64,000 nucleotides of DNA from Archegozetes longisetosus (lineage: Eukaryota; Arthropoda; Arachnida; Sarcoptiformes; Trhypochthoniidae). The stretch covers positions 650,001-714,000 of the forward strand of contig JAEMBT020000003.1 in the NCBI GenBank assembly GCA_018873245.2, written 5' to 3'. A program made the position numbers and the translations under genes. Shown piece after piece: positions 14,415-26,050 of the stretch. How positions within the stretch are numbered: position 1 is the stretch's first letter; each line of letters starts with the position of its first letter. A model generated the notes under the pieces. The model made no database searches and was not told the DNA's origin. It worked only from the letters and a program-made list of their open reading frames with translations.

Positions 14415-14745
14415 CTAGTATATGCCTTGCTTCATAGAGTGAGCCCGATCCGAAAGTGGTTCAAATGTATTAAGTATTTGGAGAGAAGTATGAGATCCCA
14501 AACCTACTAATGAATTAATTGTTAAGATTAATAAGGAATCATTTGTTCTGTATCTTGATTTAGAGCCCATCGAATGAAATGATAAACCAATTGAATATAA
14601 ATTACTTCTAGCAGAAGCTACGACTTGATTTGGTGGAAAAGTTCTAGTAGTTTGAATACCTTTTTGTCCATTTGATTCACAAAATGTGTTCTCAATCGTC
14701 AATGAAAGATGATTTCTCAGACGTGTATCAACTTTAGATTTTGGG
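14415..14745 (-). CDS. exon-like open frame, unrecognised family (copy 2)
   Basis: The frame stays open from about 14745 to the stop at 14415. It carries SARSNLYSIGLSFHSMGS and then NDSLLILTIN. A similar segment with the same order (SSKSNLFRIGLSL, then FG, then ND and LTIS) sits on the same strand at 56.6-57.0 kb, with visible nucleotide similarity (AGTAATTTAT... and ATTGGTTTATCATT are shared). A weak acceptor (CTAAAG|TT) could start the exon. No signal peptide or start exon was found. Function unknown. The resemblance between copies is the main argument that it is, or was, coding. Confidence 0.35.
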
Positions 14746-14749
14746 TACT

Positions 14750-15950
14750 ATTTTTAAGGCTGTACTTCAGATATATGGAAAACAACATTCTGTTATGTAA
14801 TTTTCTGAAAATCAGTAAATGACTTCAAAAGTTTTGAAATATTTCGAAAAATAGTTTGCGTTAAGTATTCAAAAGTCACTTTTCAAGTATGTTTGAAAAT
14901 CGACTGACCGTCTAATAGCTATTTCTCAATATAATATAATGTTGAAAAAATGATATTTATTGCCAAGTAAATAATGCAATGAGCTGGCTGACGGAACTTA
15001 TCTTCAAATATGTTTATCAAATAGTCATCAAAGAAACTCTGATTATTAAAGAAGGTATTGTTTTGAAGCAATACACATAATCAAATGTTTTATAGAAAGT
15101 GACGCCAATTTGTGAGAACGATATATATAATGAATTTTGAAACGACAGATGTAAACTAACATTTGAACTATTACTCTAACTTTATTCATTTATGTTTGAA
15201 CTTTGAACTTTTATGTTTATAGGTTATTATTCGTAAAAGAAGCTTACATTTATTAGTATAAGAATTTAGCCAGGTGTACTTCAATAAATCGCTTTACATG
15301 TGATTAAAATTCGCTCAGCAGCAAATATAATTGACGAAAAGCTAATTTTTAATGATTTTAAACCTACAATAACTGGAATATATGCTTCAACTCTTGCATT
15401 CATAGCTGAGACTCTAAAATTCTTTCTATTTAAAAATTTAATCAAATAGCATTTTCTTCAATACCACGGTTGAAAGTCATTTTATAAAATATCTATTAGT
15501 AATAGTATTTTTAGATAATTTTATTCCTTATCCAGTACTGTCTAAAACAATGATAATACTTTCTAGGATTAATGAATTTTTATCAGTATCAAATAACTAT
15601 TTGTTTCATCTATTCTATTCGTAATGTCTGTCAATCAATTATTCAAACTGAGAGTCACTAAATCCAAATTGAATTACTTATGGATAAGTTTATTCGTAGA
15701 ATTTCAATTTTCTCTAATCTATATTGAATATTACAAAATAATAAGTATTTTGAAGAAATAATAAAATTTATTAATTGATTTTTGTAATGAATCACATAAT
15801 AAAATAGACAAAGTGGGAACAAGACAATTATTCATTTGATTCAGATATTATTTGAGAAGGAATGATAAGGAGAATGATATGAGAGTTAACATGAAAGATT
15901 ACGAATTAATCCGATTTGCGCACCGATTCTCTTTCGAAACTTTTGTAAAA
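14750..15950. other. AT-rich non-coding stretch
   Basis: Nothing recognised apart from the upstream region of the gene at 16054. Confidence 0.5.
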
Positions 15951-15959
15951 TTGGTATGA

Positions 15960-15968
15960 TATAAAAAG
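15960..15968 (+). promoter_or_regulatory. TATA box and initiator of the 16054 gene
   Basis: TATAAAAAG at 15960-15968 is followed about 30 bp later by an initiator-like TCAGA (about 15993), placing transcription start about 60 bp upstream of the ATG at 16054. The spacing is that of a standard RNA polymerase II core promoter. Confidence 0.5.
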
Positions 15969-16053
15969 ATTTTGAGAACCATTTCTTCATATCAGAGAGA
16001 AAGAAGTTCTGAACTTTTATGTTGAGATCAACTTTGATAGAATCCAATCTAAA

Positions 16054-16556
16054 ATGTCTATTTCATCTGCAATGTCTGCTTCTTTAATTCTTTTGTCATT
16101 ATTTTTTGTGGTCTCATCCGCCAAATCAAGTCCAACTAAACAAGAATGCTTAGATGTTATGAATGCTTTGCAATTGGTTGAAGGTAAACAATGATCAAAA
16201 CTTTTGTTAATTAATCAAAGTTTATTGTTTGAAATAAATCTTAAAATCAAATACGTTCTGAATAGCTCCGAAATTAATTCACTATTATGAGAAGGGTTGG
16301 CTTTTGATTAAGTTCTTCAAAGTTAATAACTATTTAGTATTGTATATTGAGACTAGAGAATACATTGAAATCTTTTAATTAATTAATTTAATTTATCTTA
16401 GGGAGTATAGAAAGACTCTCAAATTTGAATGGAGTTATTGTGGATGATATTTTAGAGCTGTATGAGGACTGTGTTCATTCTCAAGAAGGGATTCGGTTCA
16501 AGAGAATAGTTAAAAATCTCTTCAATAAGAAAAGATTTGTCCAAACTGACAAATAA
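16054..16556 (+). CDS. small secreted protein, unrecognised
   Basis: Two-exon model: 16054..16183 and 16402..16556, 94 residues. The intron begins GTAAACA, ends TTATCTTAG and is phase 1. Residues 1-23 form a signal peptide (hydrophobic core LILLSLFFVVSSA). The mature part is helical in character with two cysteines (in QECLDV and EDCVHS) that could form one disulfide, and it ends in a basic stretch rich in K and R. A TATA box and initiator lie upstream and AATAAA lies 31 bases after the stop, so the unit looks complete. No family was recognised. The size and layout fit a secreted effector, salivary or cuticular protein, but that is only inference. Confidence 0.65.
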
Positions 16557-16587
16557 TAGAGAGTTCTGAAAACAGAGCTATTCCTAT

Positions 16588-16593
16588 AATAAA
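16588..16593 (+). terminator. poly(A) signal of the 16054 gene
   Basis: AATAAA occurs 31 bases after the TAA stop of the small secreted protein gene. Confidence 0.5.
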
Positions 16594-16964
16594 ATTTTAA
16601 TCAATTTCAAGTCCATTATTCTTTAAAAACTATAATTTACTCTCGGGTTCATAAACTTTTTCAGAAATTTGTCTTTTAGGACAAAGCTTGATTTTATTGT
16701 ACTTTCATTGGCTAAAAGCCTATAAAATGTTATTAAAATGTTGAATAATTTTATTGTAATGTTTTAAAACCAATTATCTATTTCGCAGGACTTTATAGAA
16801 ATGTGTTATGAAATTAAGCCTTAATAAAAAACATTGTTCTTCAATTTTTATTCATTTGAGCCAAAGGTTAAAATTTGATTATACTTTGAGATTTGTTTGA
16901 GGTAAGTATGTTACATTTATGAGTATCTCATGTTAGATACAGAATTACGGCCACATACGCAAAC

Positions 16965-16981
16965 ATATATATATATATATA
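16965..16981. repeat. (AT)n microsatellite
   Basis: A short uninterrupted AT dinucleotide run. Confidence 0.9.
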
Positions 16982-17242
16982 CAAGGGGTACTAGTTAAGT
17001 ATTGAGAATCTGATATTTAGATTAGTTGTTACCAAGAATATAGCATAATATGGGCTTACATAATAAGTAGATATATTGAAAATTCAGGAAATATTTGAAG
17101 TTCAAACAGAACTACTGGCTATTATAATGGCCGAGTTAACAAGGCGTGATATAATTTTACAGGCTCATGGTTCGTATGAAGTGTATTACTTCATTCTAAT
17201 GTATTTAAGAATAAATTGCTTATTCTCAAAACTTAAAGTACA

Positions 17243-17622
17243 GAATTCTAGAATTAACCAGTGAAATTCCAGAGATTTTTTCTCCCCTTTAAAAAATTAC
17301 ACTATTAATAGTTTCTATTACTCTCCAAATTTTTTTAACTTAGTACTGAAAGTTTTATTTGAAAAGCTACAAGAATACAAAGATACTACAACTATATCGA
17401 CTTTATCGTAGCTGAACAGTAGAGGATTTATTTACTACGGTAAGCGCGGCAATTGTAATATCTTAAGATTTTATATTCTTATAACTTTTTAAATAAAACT
17501 TTCAGTACTAATTTGCAAGTTAAAAAATTTGGAGAGTAATAGGAATTATTAATAGTATCATTTTTTAAACTTCCCTAAAGGGAAAATAAATCTGTACCTT
17601 TTATCAGTTTATTTTAGAATTC
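17243..17622. repeat. foldback MITE
   Basis: The arms at about 17243-17365 and 17485-17622 are inverted copies: TTACTCTCCAAATTTTTTTA and AGTACTGAAAGTTTTATTT on the left return in reverse on the right. About 120 bp of unrelated DNA lies between. No coding capacity. Confidence 0.75.
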
Positions 17623-18392
17623 CTAAATTGAGTGAGTAATTTCTAGAAATCACTGGTTGTTTTCTAAAATTCACTCATTTCGGTAAATTACTGTAACATA
17701 TATATGAATTTTATTTCAATTTTCTTAATACTTCCCCATACTAAGCCTGACAATTGTCAATTAGCAATCAAGAAAGAGGTTGAAAATCTAAAAATAATGT
17801 TTTATAATATTGCACTTCAAATCAAAATAAAACCAATGTTCTAGTATTTAAGTCTATTGAAAGGCTTCTCTATGATAATGAATGTTTCCGGACATAGATT
17901 CTCCAAAGTAACTTAGTGATGAGCACAGTCGAGGCTTGAGTTGAGCTTTTAACGTATTAATTTGAGTTTTAAATTTTAAAATCTGAAATAAATTTTTCAT
18001 AAACATACTTTCAAAATGAATCAAAAGTTTATGGGAGCGAACCAAAGTCAAGAAACAAGATAAATTATCTGAATCACAGAACTTGGTGCAGAAATTTAAT
18101 CTTTATTGAACATTACGTAGAAGTTGTTAATATATACAATGGATTAATACGCTGTGCTCACGAGTTAAGTGCCAACTTTTAAAAAACAGCATGACATCAA
18201 AAATTGAAAAGGGCATAACTACTATTTTAATAACTTATAAGCACAACAAATAGGGTTTTAATGATTATATTCAGTATAACATAATTTACTTCAAAATACT
18301 GAAAAAATGTCTTCCATTTGATGGGGAGGTGATTTATTATATTCTTCAAATTTAGCTCTTAATAAATTGCACGTCTTTGAATGGGATCAGGT

Positions 18393-18948
18393 CATTCGCC
18401 CGACAACTTACTTGCTCGACAGGTACGTCTGCCCGACAACTCATTTTATCGACAATCACTTTATCAACAGTCATATTTGTAATAATACTTTCGGAAGCGC
18501 AAGCCGAAAAAATTGTTCGAACAAAAGATATCAAAACAGCACTTAATAAACCTTCAGACGAGCGGCTAGAGTGCAACCATGACTATCACTATGTGTGACC
18601 ATGGATCAGCTAATGGTGATAATTATTTTATACTCAAACAACTTGCCTGACGTGTCGGTAGTGTGCGAGTACTAAATTGTTTCAACAAAACATCGAAATA
18701 ATGTTGGTGTACGTCGTCAGGCAATTTGTTTGAGTGTAAAATAATTATCACCATTAACTGATCCATGGTCACACATAGTGATAGTCATGGTTATACGCTA
18801 ACCGCTCGTCTAGAGGTGTAGATCAGTGTTGTTCTGAGATCTTTTGTTCGAACAACTTCTTGGGCTTGCGTTTCCGAAGCTATTATTACAGATGTGACTG
18901 TCGACAAAGCGGCTGTCTATAAAACGAGTTGTCGGGCAAACGCTCTTT
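18393..18948. repeat. foldback element with CCCGACAACT end motifs
   Basis: The arms at about 18435-18655 and 18712-18938 are inverted copies about 220 bp long (shared block ACCATGGATCAG flanked by TATCACTATGTGTG). Near the left tip CCCGACAACT occurs twice (about 18398 and 18432), with a related GCTCGACAGG between. The right tip ends TTGTCGGGC. The open frames on both strands inside it are by-products of the symmetry. Confidence 0.75.
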
Positions 18949-19279
18949 TGAATTGCTATTATTTGGTTTATACTGATTATACTACTTAACAATATTAGTT
19001 GAATACATATTGAATTTTATGTTTATTTATAAAACCTTACGTACCTGTTATAAAATAGATACGAGATATCGGAGATGAGGTAAATTCCTTTTAAACTTTT
19101 GTTAATATGCGGTTTTTAAAATGTTGATACTTAATTCGTGAGCACTCTGTAATATAAAGTAATATAATATCTGATAAAGAACTCTGTCTTAAATTAAGTC
19201 ATATGAGTCTCACTAATGAAAAATATTAATTAAAATCAACTAGATCAGTCATTACATATAAAGTAGTGTAAAAGTTTAG

Positions 19280-19369
19280 TCATAAAGGTTTAACGCGCTC
19301 GCGTGCAATACGTAAGTATTCGCGTTGAAGTTTTAGGAAATCTTCATACTTGTGATCACCACCTGGTGC
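19280..19369 (-). CDS. orphan last-exon-like frame
   Basis: After an acceptor TTGTAG (19370-19371 is AG) a 29-codon frame reads APGGDHKYED..., continues with a charged helix (LKLQREYLRIARERV) and stops at TGA. It is GC-richer than its surroundings and looks genuinely coding. No upstream exon was found, so it is either the last exon of a gene with distant exons or a remnant. Not recognised. Confidence 0.3.
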   Translation of the reverse strand, partial: APGGDHKYEDFLKLQREYLRIARERVKPL

Positions 19370-20399
19370 CTACAATTCAAGTGCTGTCCATTACTGCTAT
19401 AAATAGAGGGAGTACAACATACACATGAATTTTTCGACTAGCATTTCTAAAAACTATTGATCATAGAATAAGAAGTAGAGAATGACAATTTTTTCTATTG
19501 TTTAATGAGCATGAATAACAGTATTTCGAATCAAAACCCAAGACTTTAAATCTTAGTTTGGTTAATTCAAAACCGTTCTAATCCATGTTCGTGCTATCAC
19601 CTCTAAAAGTGTTTGTTAAACTCTGCACTAAAAATTAAGGGAAAGAGATATGGTTGAAGTAAAACTTGAATTTTTAACTTTAAAAAGTTTTATAGTAGTG
19701 ATAGCATATATTCATAAAATAGTATTTAGTGACAGAGTTTTATAGTATTCCCTCAAAATGTTGGCTATAATCTTTCACGAAATTTGAACTTTACAAAGAC
19801 TTTTGGAGGTGATAGTACAACGGTGAATTTTTCAAAGTGTTTTTTAGTCTAATAATGAACACGAGCAGCAGTATGAGAAAAGAACCAATACGTTGTTTCA
19901 CTTTTCACCCTTATTCATGTTTGAAGATTTTTTTATTGCAAAATTTCAACAATAGAGGAACCGCATGGAAAACAGTGGATTTCTTCCATTTATTGTTGTT
20001 TTCAATGGTCATTTAAAATTTCAATTCATATTCAGTAAGAAAATATAAACACGATCATGATAGTGGATATGTATTACTAAAACTTGGAAATAAGTAATAG
20101 TGTTTCTTAGATGAAGCTCATGTTCCGAATAACAATTATTAGTTATTGATTTAATTTTTTGTTAAAAAGGGACAAAAGTAACTATCTCAATTCGTTATTT
20201 TCTCGTACGATTCCTCAAATGACAGAATTGATGGCACACGATAACAATGGCATACAATATAAAAACTAAATAATGTTGTCCAATATGACTTAAACTTGAA
20301 AAAAGATCGAGCTTATTCCCTAACAGTATCAATTCTTCAGTACTTCAGAAAGGAGGAAGTTCAAGATATAAACGAAATTATTTTCTATTGCAGTTTTAT

Positions 20400-20485
20400 G
20401 TACTCGGGGTGTTTGGAAAGTTCTAGAAATCCTGTTTGTAAATTGTTATGAACGATTCCTAGAACTTTCCAAACACCTCGAGTAT
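20400..20485 (+). ncRNA. miRNA-precursor-like hairpin (candidate)
   Basis: Two arms of about 31 nt (about 20400-20430 and 20454-20485) pair almost perfectly around a loop of about 23 nt. The 5' arm contains GTGTTTGGAAAGTTCTAGAA and the 3' arm contains TTCTAGG... in reverse complement, with only about two mismatches. Size and shape suit an arthropod pre-miRNA. A short MITE or heat-shock-element palindrome (TTCTAGAA) is the alternative. Strand is arbitrary. Confidence 0.3.
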
Positions 20486-20819
20486 ATTTTCAGTGAATTA
20501 AAACAGAATATGTCGGGCTGGCATGTAAATCTTTCATATTTTACCCATCAGCTCAAGTTAATGAGGATTTTCTGTAGGATAGTCGATGATTACACTTCTA
20601 GACATGACAAGGAGAAAACTATCTTGAATATTCTATAAGGATGGACACAACAGTAGAACATATTAAATAAAGTTAGTATCCATAAAATTTTTATGTAATC
20701 AAATTATATTTGAGCGTAGATTTAACTATATAATATAAGGAAATTGAATTAATTTTGTTTTTATTTAGACTGGAAACAACTATTTTCTCTTCAAGATTAT
20801 AATTGATTTTCTCAAATAG

Positions 20820-21213
20820 AATTTTACTCAAGCATTGTTTCATTAACAAATTATCCGCTTCTAAGTCTAGCCATTGTTATAGCTTTTGATTTGAGTCAAA
20901 TTGTCGTGAAGTCTATTAATCTTTTGATAACTTTGATGGAACTCAACTGTATAGCGCGTCTTTTTCCAGTAGTTGAAGAAGCTGCAAATATCGCATTGGT
21001 GTCATTAAATAAGGCACTATTTTCAAGCGATCGTATGTAATAAGACCTTTAGAAGAACTCCTGATAGGGATAAAAGTGGCAAATTTTTACCACATTTGAA
21101 TTATTCCTAAAAAAGATTGGGATGAATTCACACATAAGAATGCTGATTGTACTGGTGAAGGAATAACAGAAATTAATAAATTACATCTTAATAGTTATAT
21201 GAGATATTGTTGA
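20820..21213 (+). CDS. partial gene, unrecognised (two 3' exons)
   Basis: Exons 20820..21032 and 21116..21213. The first follows an AG (AAATAG|AA) and stays open through an amphipathic, leucine- and isoleucine-rich helical region (AIVIAFDLSQIVVKSINLL, then ARLFPVVEEAANIALVSL). It ends at a consensus donor C|GTATGT in phase 1. The second starts in matching phase and reads HWDEFTHKNADCTGEG..., ending YMRYC then TGA. Codon phase agrees across the 83-bp intron. The 5' exon(s) were not identified. It converges on the LRR gene. Family unknown; a small secreted helical protein is possible. Confidence 0.4.
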
Positions 21214-21374
21214 GTATAAAATGTTCACATTGTTTCGATCTACTGGAGTATCAAGTTTTCTCGTCAATTAATGTTCTTATTATTTAGCCTTTCTAAAAAA
21301 ATCTTATGTTTGTTGTGCTGATTTCTTTCAAATTTCTTTATTCTTCAATCAACATATTTATACATTCAATTGAT

Positions 21375-22890
21375 TTATAGTTGAGAACAACCCAACTCTT
21401 TCTCAGTCACAGAAAAAATCTCTTTCTTAGCATTGAAACAGTAAAGTCCTTTAATATTTGTTTCCTGAACAGGATCTATGATCCATTTCATGCTACAGTC
21501 ACAGTTAAATCTATTATTATATACAAATAACTGATTAATTCTTTTCTGGGCGAAATGTTTGAATATGGATTCGGGCAAATCAGTAAACAGATTGTTTTCT
21601 AAGTCAATTGTTAGGGCACCTGTGGCTGGAGAAATGATTGAAGTATTAGTAAAACTCTTTGATGACAATTGATTGTCATTCAGATATACAGTTATGTGCC
21701 CTGAAGTTGATGGCGCGAATGCTAAACCATTTGCTGCGATTGTGGCCAGAGGGTTGTGATCAACGTATAGTTCGATCAAACTTGGTAAATGATTGAATGC
21801 GTGCGAGTCGATTTGTGTTATTTTGTTATAACCTTCAAATTAAACACGAACAAATTTAGTATTTCTATTGCACAAAAATTTCTCAGAAACAGGAATAAAT
21901 TTTTGAATTTTAGCTGTGAATTTGTTTTAAGTCTAGATAATAATAAATTTACTGAAAGTATTTCTTTGTACTAGGTTGAGTCATAAGTCTTGGCGTTTTT
22001 ACGTATTCGGAATTATATAATAAAGCACAGACTTGTGACTCAACATAATACTTATGATTCCTTGATTTTTTCAGAATATGTTTTATTGATAGTAAACCGA
22101 AGAAAATAATTCCATAATTTTTTAGTATTAAAACGTTTACTGGAAAAGGGGATAAGCGACTGGTTCTATAGCATTCACTTATCCGATACTAGAAAAAAAT
22201 TAAACGCAAGTCAATCCCTGGTTAAAAGATGAAAAATTAAGTGGGCTACTTCCAAGTTTATAGATTATCATAAGTAGAAAGGTTGTTTTTAAGGATTTTA
22301 AGGAGTTTTAAAGGAATGTTTTAAGAGTGAGCTAAGAATTGCTACAAAGAGTATTTGTGTAAAAAATACAAACCAAGATATATATGTTTCAGCGGATTAT
22401 TAACGTTCGCAGTTTGGAAGGCATTGGCTGGAACTTCTTTAATAGCATTTCTGATGAATGATACATGATCTGAGGGTTCCAAAAATCTGGCCATTGCGAA
22501 GACATTAGGATCTGATAACTTACTATTATTTCTAATCGTCAAGCTATAGAGATTGGAAGTCTTATGAAAGGCTTCAGGACTAATACTAGTCAAATGCTGG
22601 TTGTCTTCGATAAAGATATTTTCGAATATTCCGGTCGTAAAAGTGTTTTTATCTAATTTAGTAATTGCTGTGCTGTGTATTGAAAATACATTTACGACTT
22701 CTGTATCTAGTTTTGAACCTATCTTTTTGATGACTTCATCGGTGATCTCTTCGCCGACGCAATAGATTTGTGCGATAGGGTGCACACTACAAGGAGCGAT
22801 GTCTTCAGGCTTGAACTCGCAGTGGACTATTGTTGCCAATAGTGATAGGGTTAGTAAATTTATTGCTAGAGAGAGAGAAAAGTAGTTCAT
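21375..22890 (-). CDS. secreted leucine-rich repeat protein
   Basis: Exons (minus) 22890..22374 and 21832..21375, phase-1 intron, 324 residues. Residues 1-24 are a signal peptide (core INLLTLSLLATIVHC). An N-terminal cysteine pair (APCSVHP, IYCVG) starts the ectodomain. Leucine-rich repeats follow, with LKHIYLGYNKITQID restored exactly across the splice, and a C-terminal cap (NRFNCDCSMKWI, then two more cysteines). The shape is that of arthropod secreted LRR proteins often annotated as oplophorus-luciferin 2-monooxygenase non-catalytic subunit-like; that name does not imply bioluminescence. A role in extracellular protein binding is inferred. No transmembrane segment follows the cap. Confidence 0.8.
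21975..22044. repeat. short hairpin repeat inside the LRR intron
   Basis: GTTGAGTCATAAGTCT at 21975-21990 is mirrored by AGACTTGTGACTCAAC at 22029-22044. It is probably a tiny MITE within the intron. Confidence 0.55.
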
Positions 22891-22899
22891 TTTTGAATT

Positions 22900-23410
22900 T
22901 AAAATTAATTTTTAAGTTTGGCTTTTGGTAAGATAATTTTAAGTTGATTGTAAAGTTATGTTACCTTTCATTGTGATATCCTGTGTTTTTGAAAGTAATT
23001 TCGGATAAAAACTAGACCATAAAAGTAGTTATCAATCAGTTTGAGTCTTTCTGCTTTATATACAAATGACTTTATTCTCATAGAGATTAACAAAAGTAAA
23101 GAGCGATTAAACTTGATTTGATAAAAACTGAAAGTGCATGCTTCGACTGGCATTCGTTTCGTTTTGTTATGTTATAAAGCGAACCAAACATTCGAAAAGC
23201 TCTTTGTTGTGAATATTCTTGAGAAACGTTCTCAACTTAAAAATAAATTATTTTCAGATTTTGCTAAAACTTATAATTTTTTGTAGTCTATCACTTGTTA
23301 ACTTCAAGATTACAAACCTTCAAATTAATATTAGGAAAAATGTTTGAGCTTAAACTTATTTTTTGGCGTTCATAATGCTGTCTGTGGGATTAATTGAAAG
23401 AATAAAAAAC
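22900..23410. other. upstream region of the LRR gene
   Basis: AT-rich and non-coding; it should contain the LRR promoter but no unambiguous TATA box was assigned. Confidence 0.4.
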
Positions 23411-23419
23411 TAATCAAAA

Positions 23420-23551
23420 TTATTGACAATGTAGGCGCACACGAAAAAATTTATTATCCGAGATAGCGGTCAGAGGTGGTGCTTGTCGTGGAATATTTCC
23501 ATCAGACCATGACGCAGAAGATATCAAGGAACCAATAGAATATTGAATGTA
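23420..23551 (-). CDS. orphan exon-like frame
   Basis: After an acceptor (TTGATTAG|TAC) a 43-codon frame reads SIGSLISSASWSDGNIPRQ..., PPLTAISDNKFFRVRLHC, then TAA. Composition is protein-like and GC-richer than its flanks. Neighbouring exons could not be assigned. Not recognised; low confidence. Confidence 0.3.
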   Translation of the reverse strand, partial: YIQYSIGSLISSASWSDGNIPRQAPPLTAISDNKFFRVRLHCQ

Positions 23552-23559
23552 CTAATCAA

Positions 23560-26045
23560 AACAAATTGAAAATTAAATTTGGTAACAAACTGATGCAGAT
23601 CACAAGAAATTAAAGTATAGTTATGTCGGAATAAATTCTACAGTCAATTACTGATAGACAGTTAAAAACATTGAGTATGTAACATCTGAAAATATTCAAT
23701 TTTTTAAGTCGAAATCTAATCCGTAATAAGCAAACTTTTTTCATTTATGCAATATTTTTCTAGAAACTGTACCAGTTTAGCCGTTCCGGTTTAGCTCAAA
23801 AATCAAATCTTATAACTAGGGACTAAAAATATTTACCTATCAAAAGTTCTGAAATCAATATTTGTTCTCGATAACATTAGTCTTTATTTGATTGCAATCT
23901 TTTATTCTATTAGCAACGTATGAGAAAGAATTCAGGTAAAAACGAACGATCAGTTAATTAATTTAAAATACAGAATACTTAGTTGAGATTCCTTTATGTT
24001 TTTCGCAAATAGTAACAATATAAGCATTTAAGAAATTTTGAGTTTTAAAGATTTTCATACAGAAATCTATAAAATCTACCATGTAAATTCACCAATATTT
24101 TTACACTTACAGCATTCATTAAAAGGCCTGACAAGACCTTGATAACGAGACCTTCGCCTAAAGACTCTTCTGTAATGTAAACTTTTGACATAACTTTTAA
24201 CCACAAAATAGATCTCTTGGTCCGTAAAAGGAAACTTAAGAAATAGAATATGATTTGTATTTGACACATTACACCATCGTACGATGTAAACATTTAAAGC
24301 AATGATAAGATTATTAAAACTTTATGTGAAATATGGAGTATTATTAAAGATTAAAGTCTAGTAACTTTCATAAAAGAATGAAAAAATGATCTAAAAAGTC
24401 GTAAAATTGATGTTTGCCTAACATCTAAATGGTATTTTTCTTGTTGCTATCGCGGATTTTTAATTTATCTAGTATAACTCTTGTTTAGACTCTGAATATA
24501 TTTTATAATTTTTTGAGTATCCACAAGTACAACATTCTAAACACACACGGCAGTTAATATTTCATTGAAAATACAGATTAAAATCAGTCAATAGCTTTTC
24601 GGATACAAATTTGTGAAAAACCGTACAACAATTATTGGGTTCTGAATCACTCAAATCGATATATGAGTCGTATTCATACGAGAATTAAGTCGTTTATTCA
24701 GCAAGAGTCTTATCGTTGATCTAAAGTGAAAATCATTAGAGAACTGAGAAACTGGAAGTTGTTTTAATATCTTCTATTTCGGTAAAATGATCACATTATT
24801 TGTATTTTTAATTCAAATAACTAGCTTAGTGATTAACTATTTGATTTATGAAACAGTTGTCAGTATTAGTGTCGATTTTGAAACGAGAGATCTACTATCG
24901 GTTGGTGTATGTGTTAAATCTAAACGAGATAGTCCTAAACTAAAAAAAATAAAATTTAATTGACCGAACTATAGAAAGCTATAGTCACCATTCTCTTCAT
25001 TTTGGTATGATGAGCATAAAAAGATATTATTTTTGGTCGTTTGCGATTCAGTTTACGATAAATAGCGAGTGTGACATGTTAAGTGTATTATTTCAGGAGT
25101 TGTGGTAAGGTTAGAATAAGATAAATCTTTGAATTAATGACTTATTGTTGATTGACCTTCAGCTCGATCACATTTATTCTATGCGGACTCGATGCATTAT
25201 ATTTGGACATGGATCAGTTGATAATGATAATAAACCGTGTTTTGCTTGAATTTTTGCAGAGTATCCGAGCAATTTTGTTAAGCTTGAAATACCACTTCTT
25301 CAGCTAGCGCCTCTTCTGCTGAAGTAATAGTGGTGATGGTGACAATGGTGGTGGTGGGCCAACTATTAGAAAATTGTGATAATTGTTTATAATTAATGCA
25401 ACGAAAACATATATTAAACTTCACGTGTTTTCCTATTTTTTGTTTATGACTGCTTTTTAATTTCTTTCAAATCCCTCCAAGTTTGCGAAAATTTCGCGCG
25501 AAACTCAACAAAGACTTTTGCAGATGAGTGTACAGTACTTGAATAATCTATTTCCGACATGTATATCTGGTCGCTCGGGATATATTCGCCGCGATTCTGT
25601 TCATTAGGTATCTGAAGACAAGTACTTTAATAAAGTATTAGTCTGAAATTCAAATCCGATAATCACTTGAGATACTTTAAGTATAAGAGCTGTTGTCTAC
25701 TATTTTTCATTAATAAAATAGAAATTACTGCAATTTCCATGTCAAATCGTTTTGATTATGAGGCGAATAGTCATAAACTAAATGCTCCAAATCATACTCA
25801 GACTGTATTGTTAAATATATACAGCAAAAGAGATAAATCATTATAGTGACTATAAAATATGGTTTAATTATAAATTCGCAAATGCAAGTTTCGATGATGA
25901 AAATCGTTTAATTGCACGAAAACAATTCAATAAGGAATCAATTGATAATCATAAATGTAGAAAGAGTTATCACAACCGATATTTTAGTATTAACTTAAAA
26001 ACCAAAAATACTCTTAAGGATACAGTGTGCATTGCTTTTTATTAG
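23560..26045. other. mostly non-coding; includes a partial repeat copy and GGT run
   Basis: No gene recognised. About 25205-25245 (CATGGATCAGTTGATAATG...) resembles part of the 18.4-18.9 kb foldback and may be a second, decayed copy. 25322-25358 is a GGT/GAT-rich microsatellite-like run. Confidence 0.4.
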
Positions 26046-26050
26046 TATAT

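Noticed and set aside
18352-18598. Overlapping sense and antisense open frames with protein-like stretches
   Set aside because: They lie in the arm of the 18.4-18.9 kb foldback, and their openness follows from the repeat rather than a gene.
24045-24293. Two overlapping minus-strand frames, one ending near a GTAAGT donor at 24110
   Set aside because: Both frames are open over the same bases, no family is recognisable and no partner exon fits, so I could not choose one.
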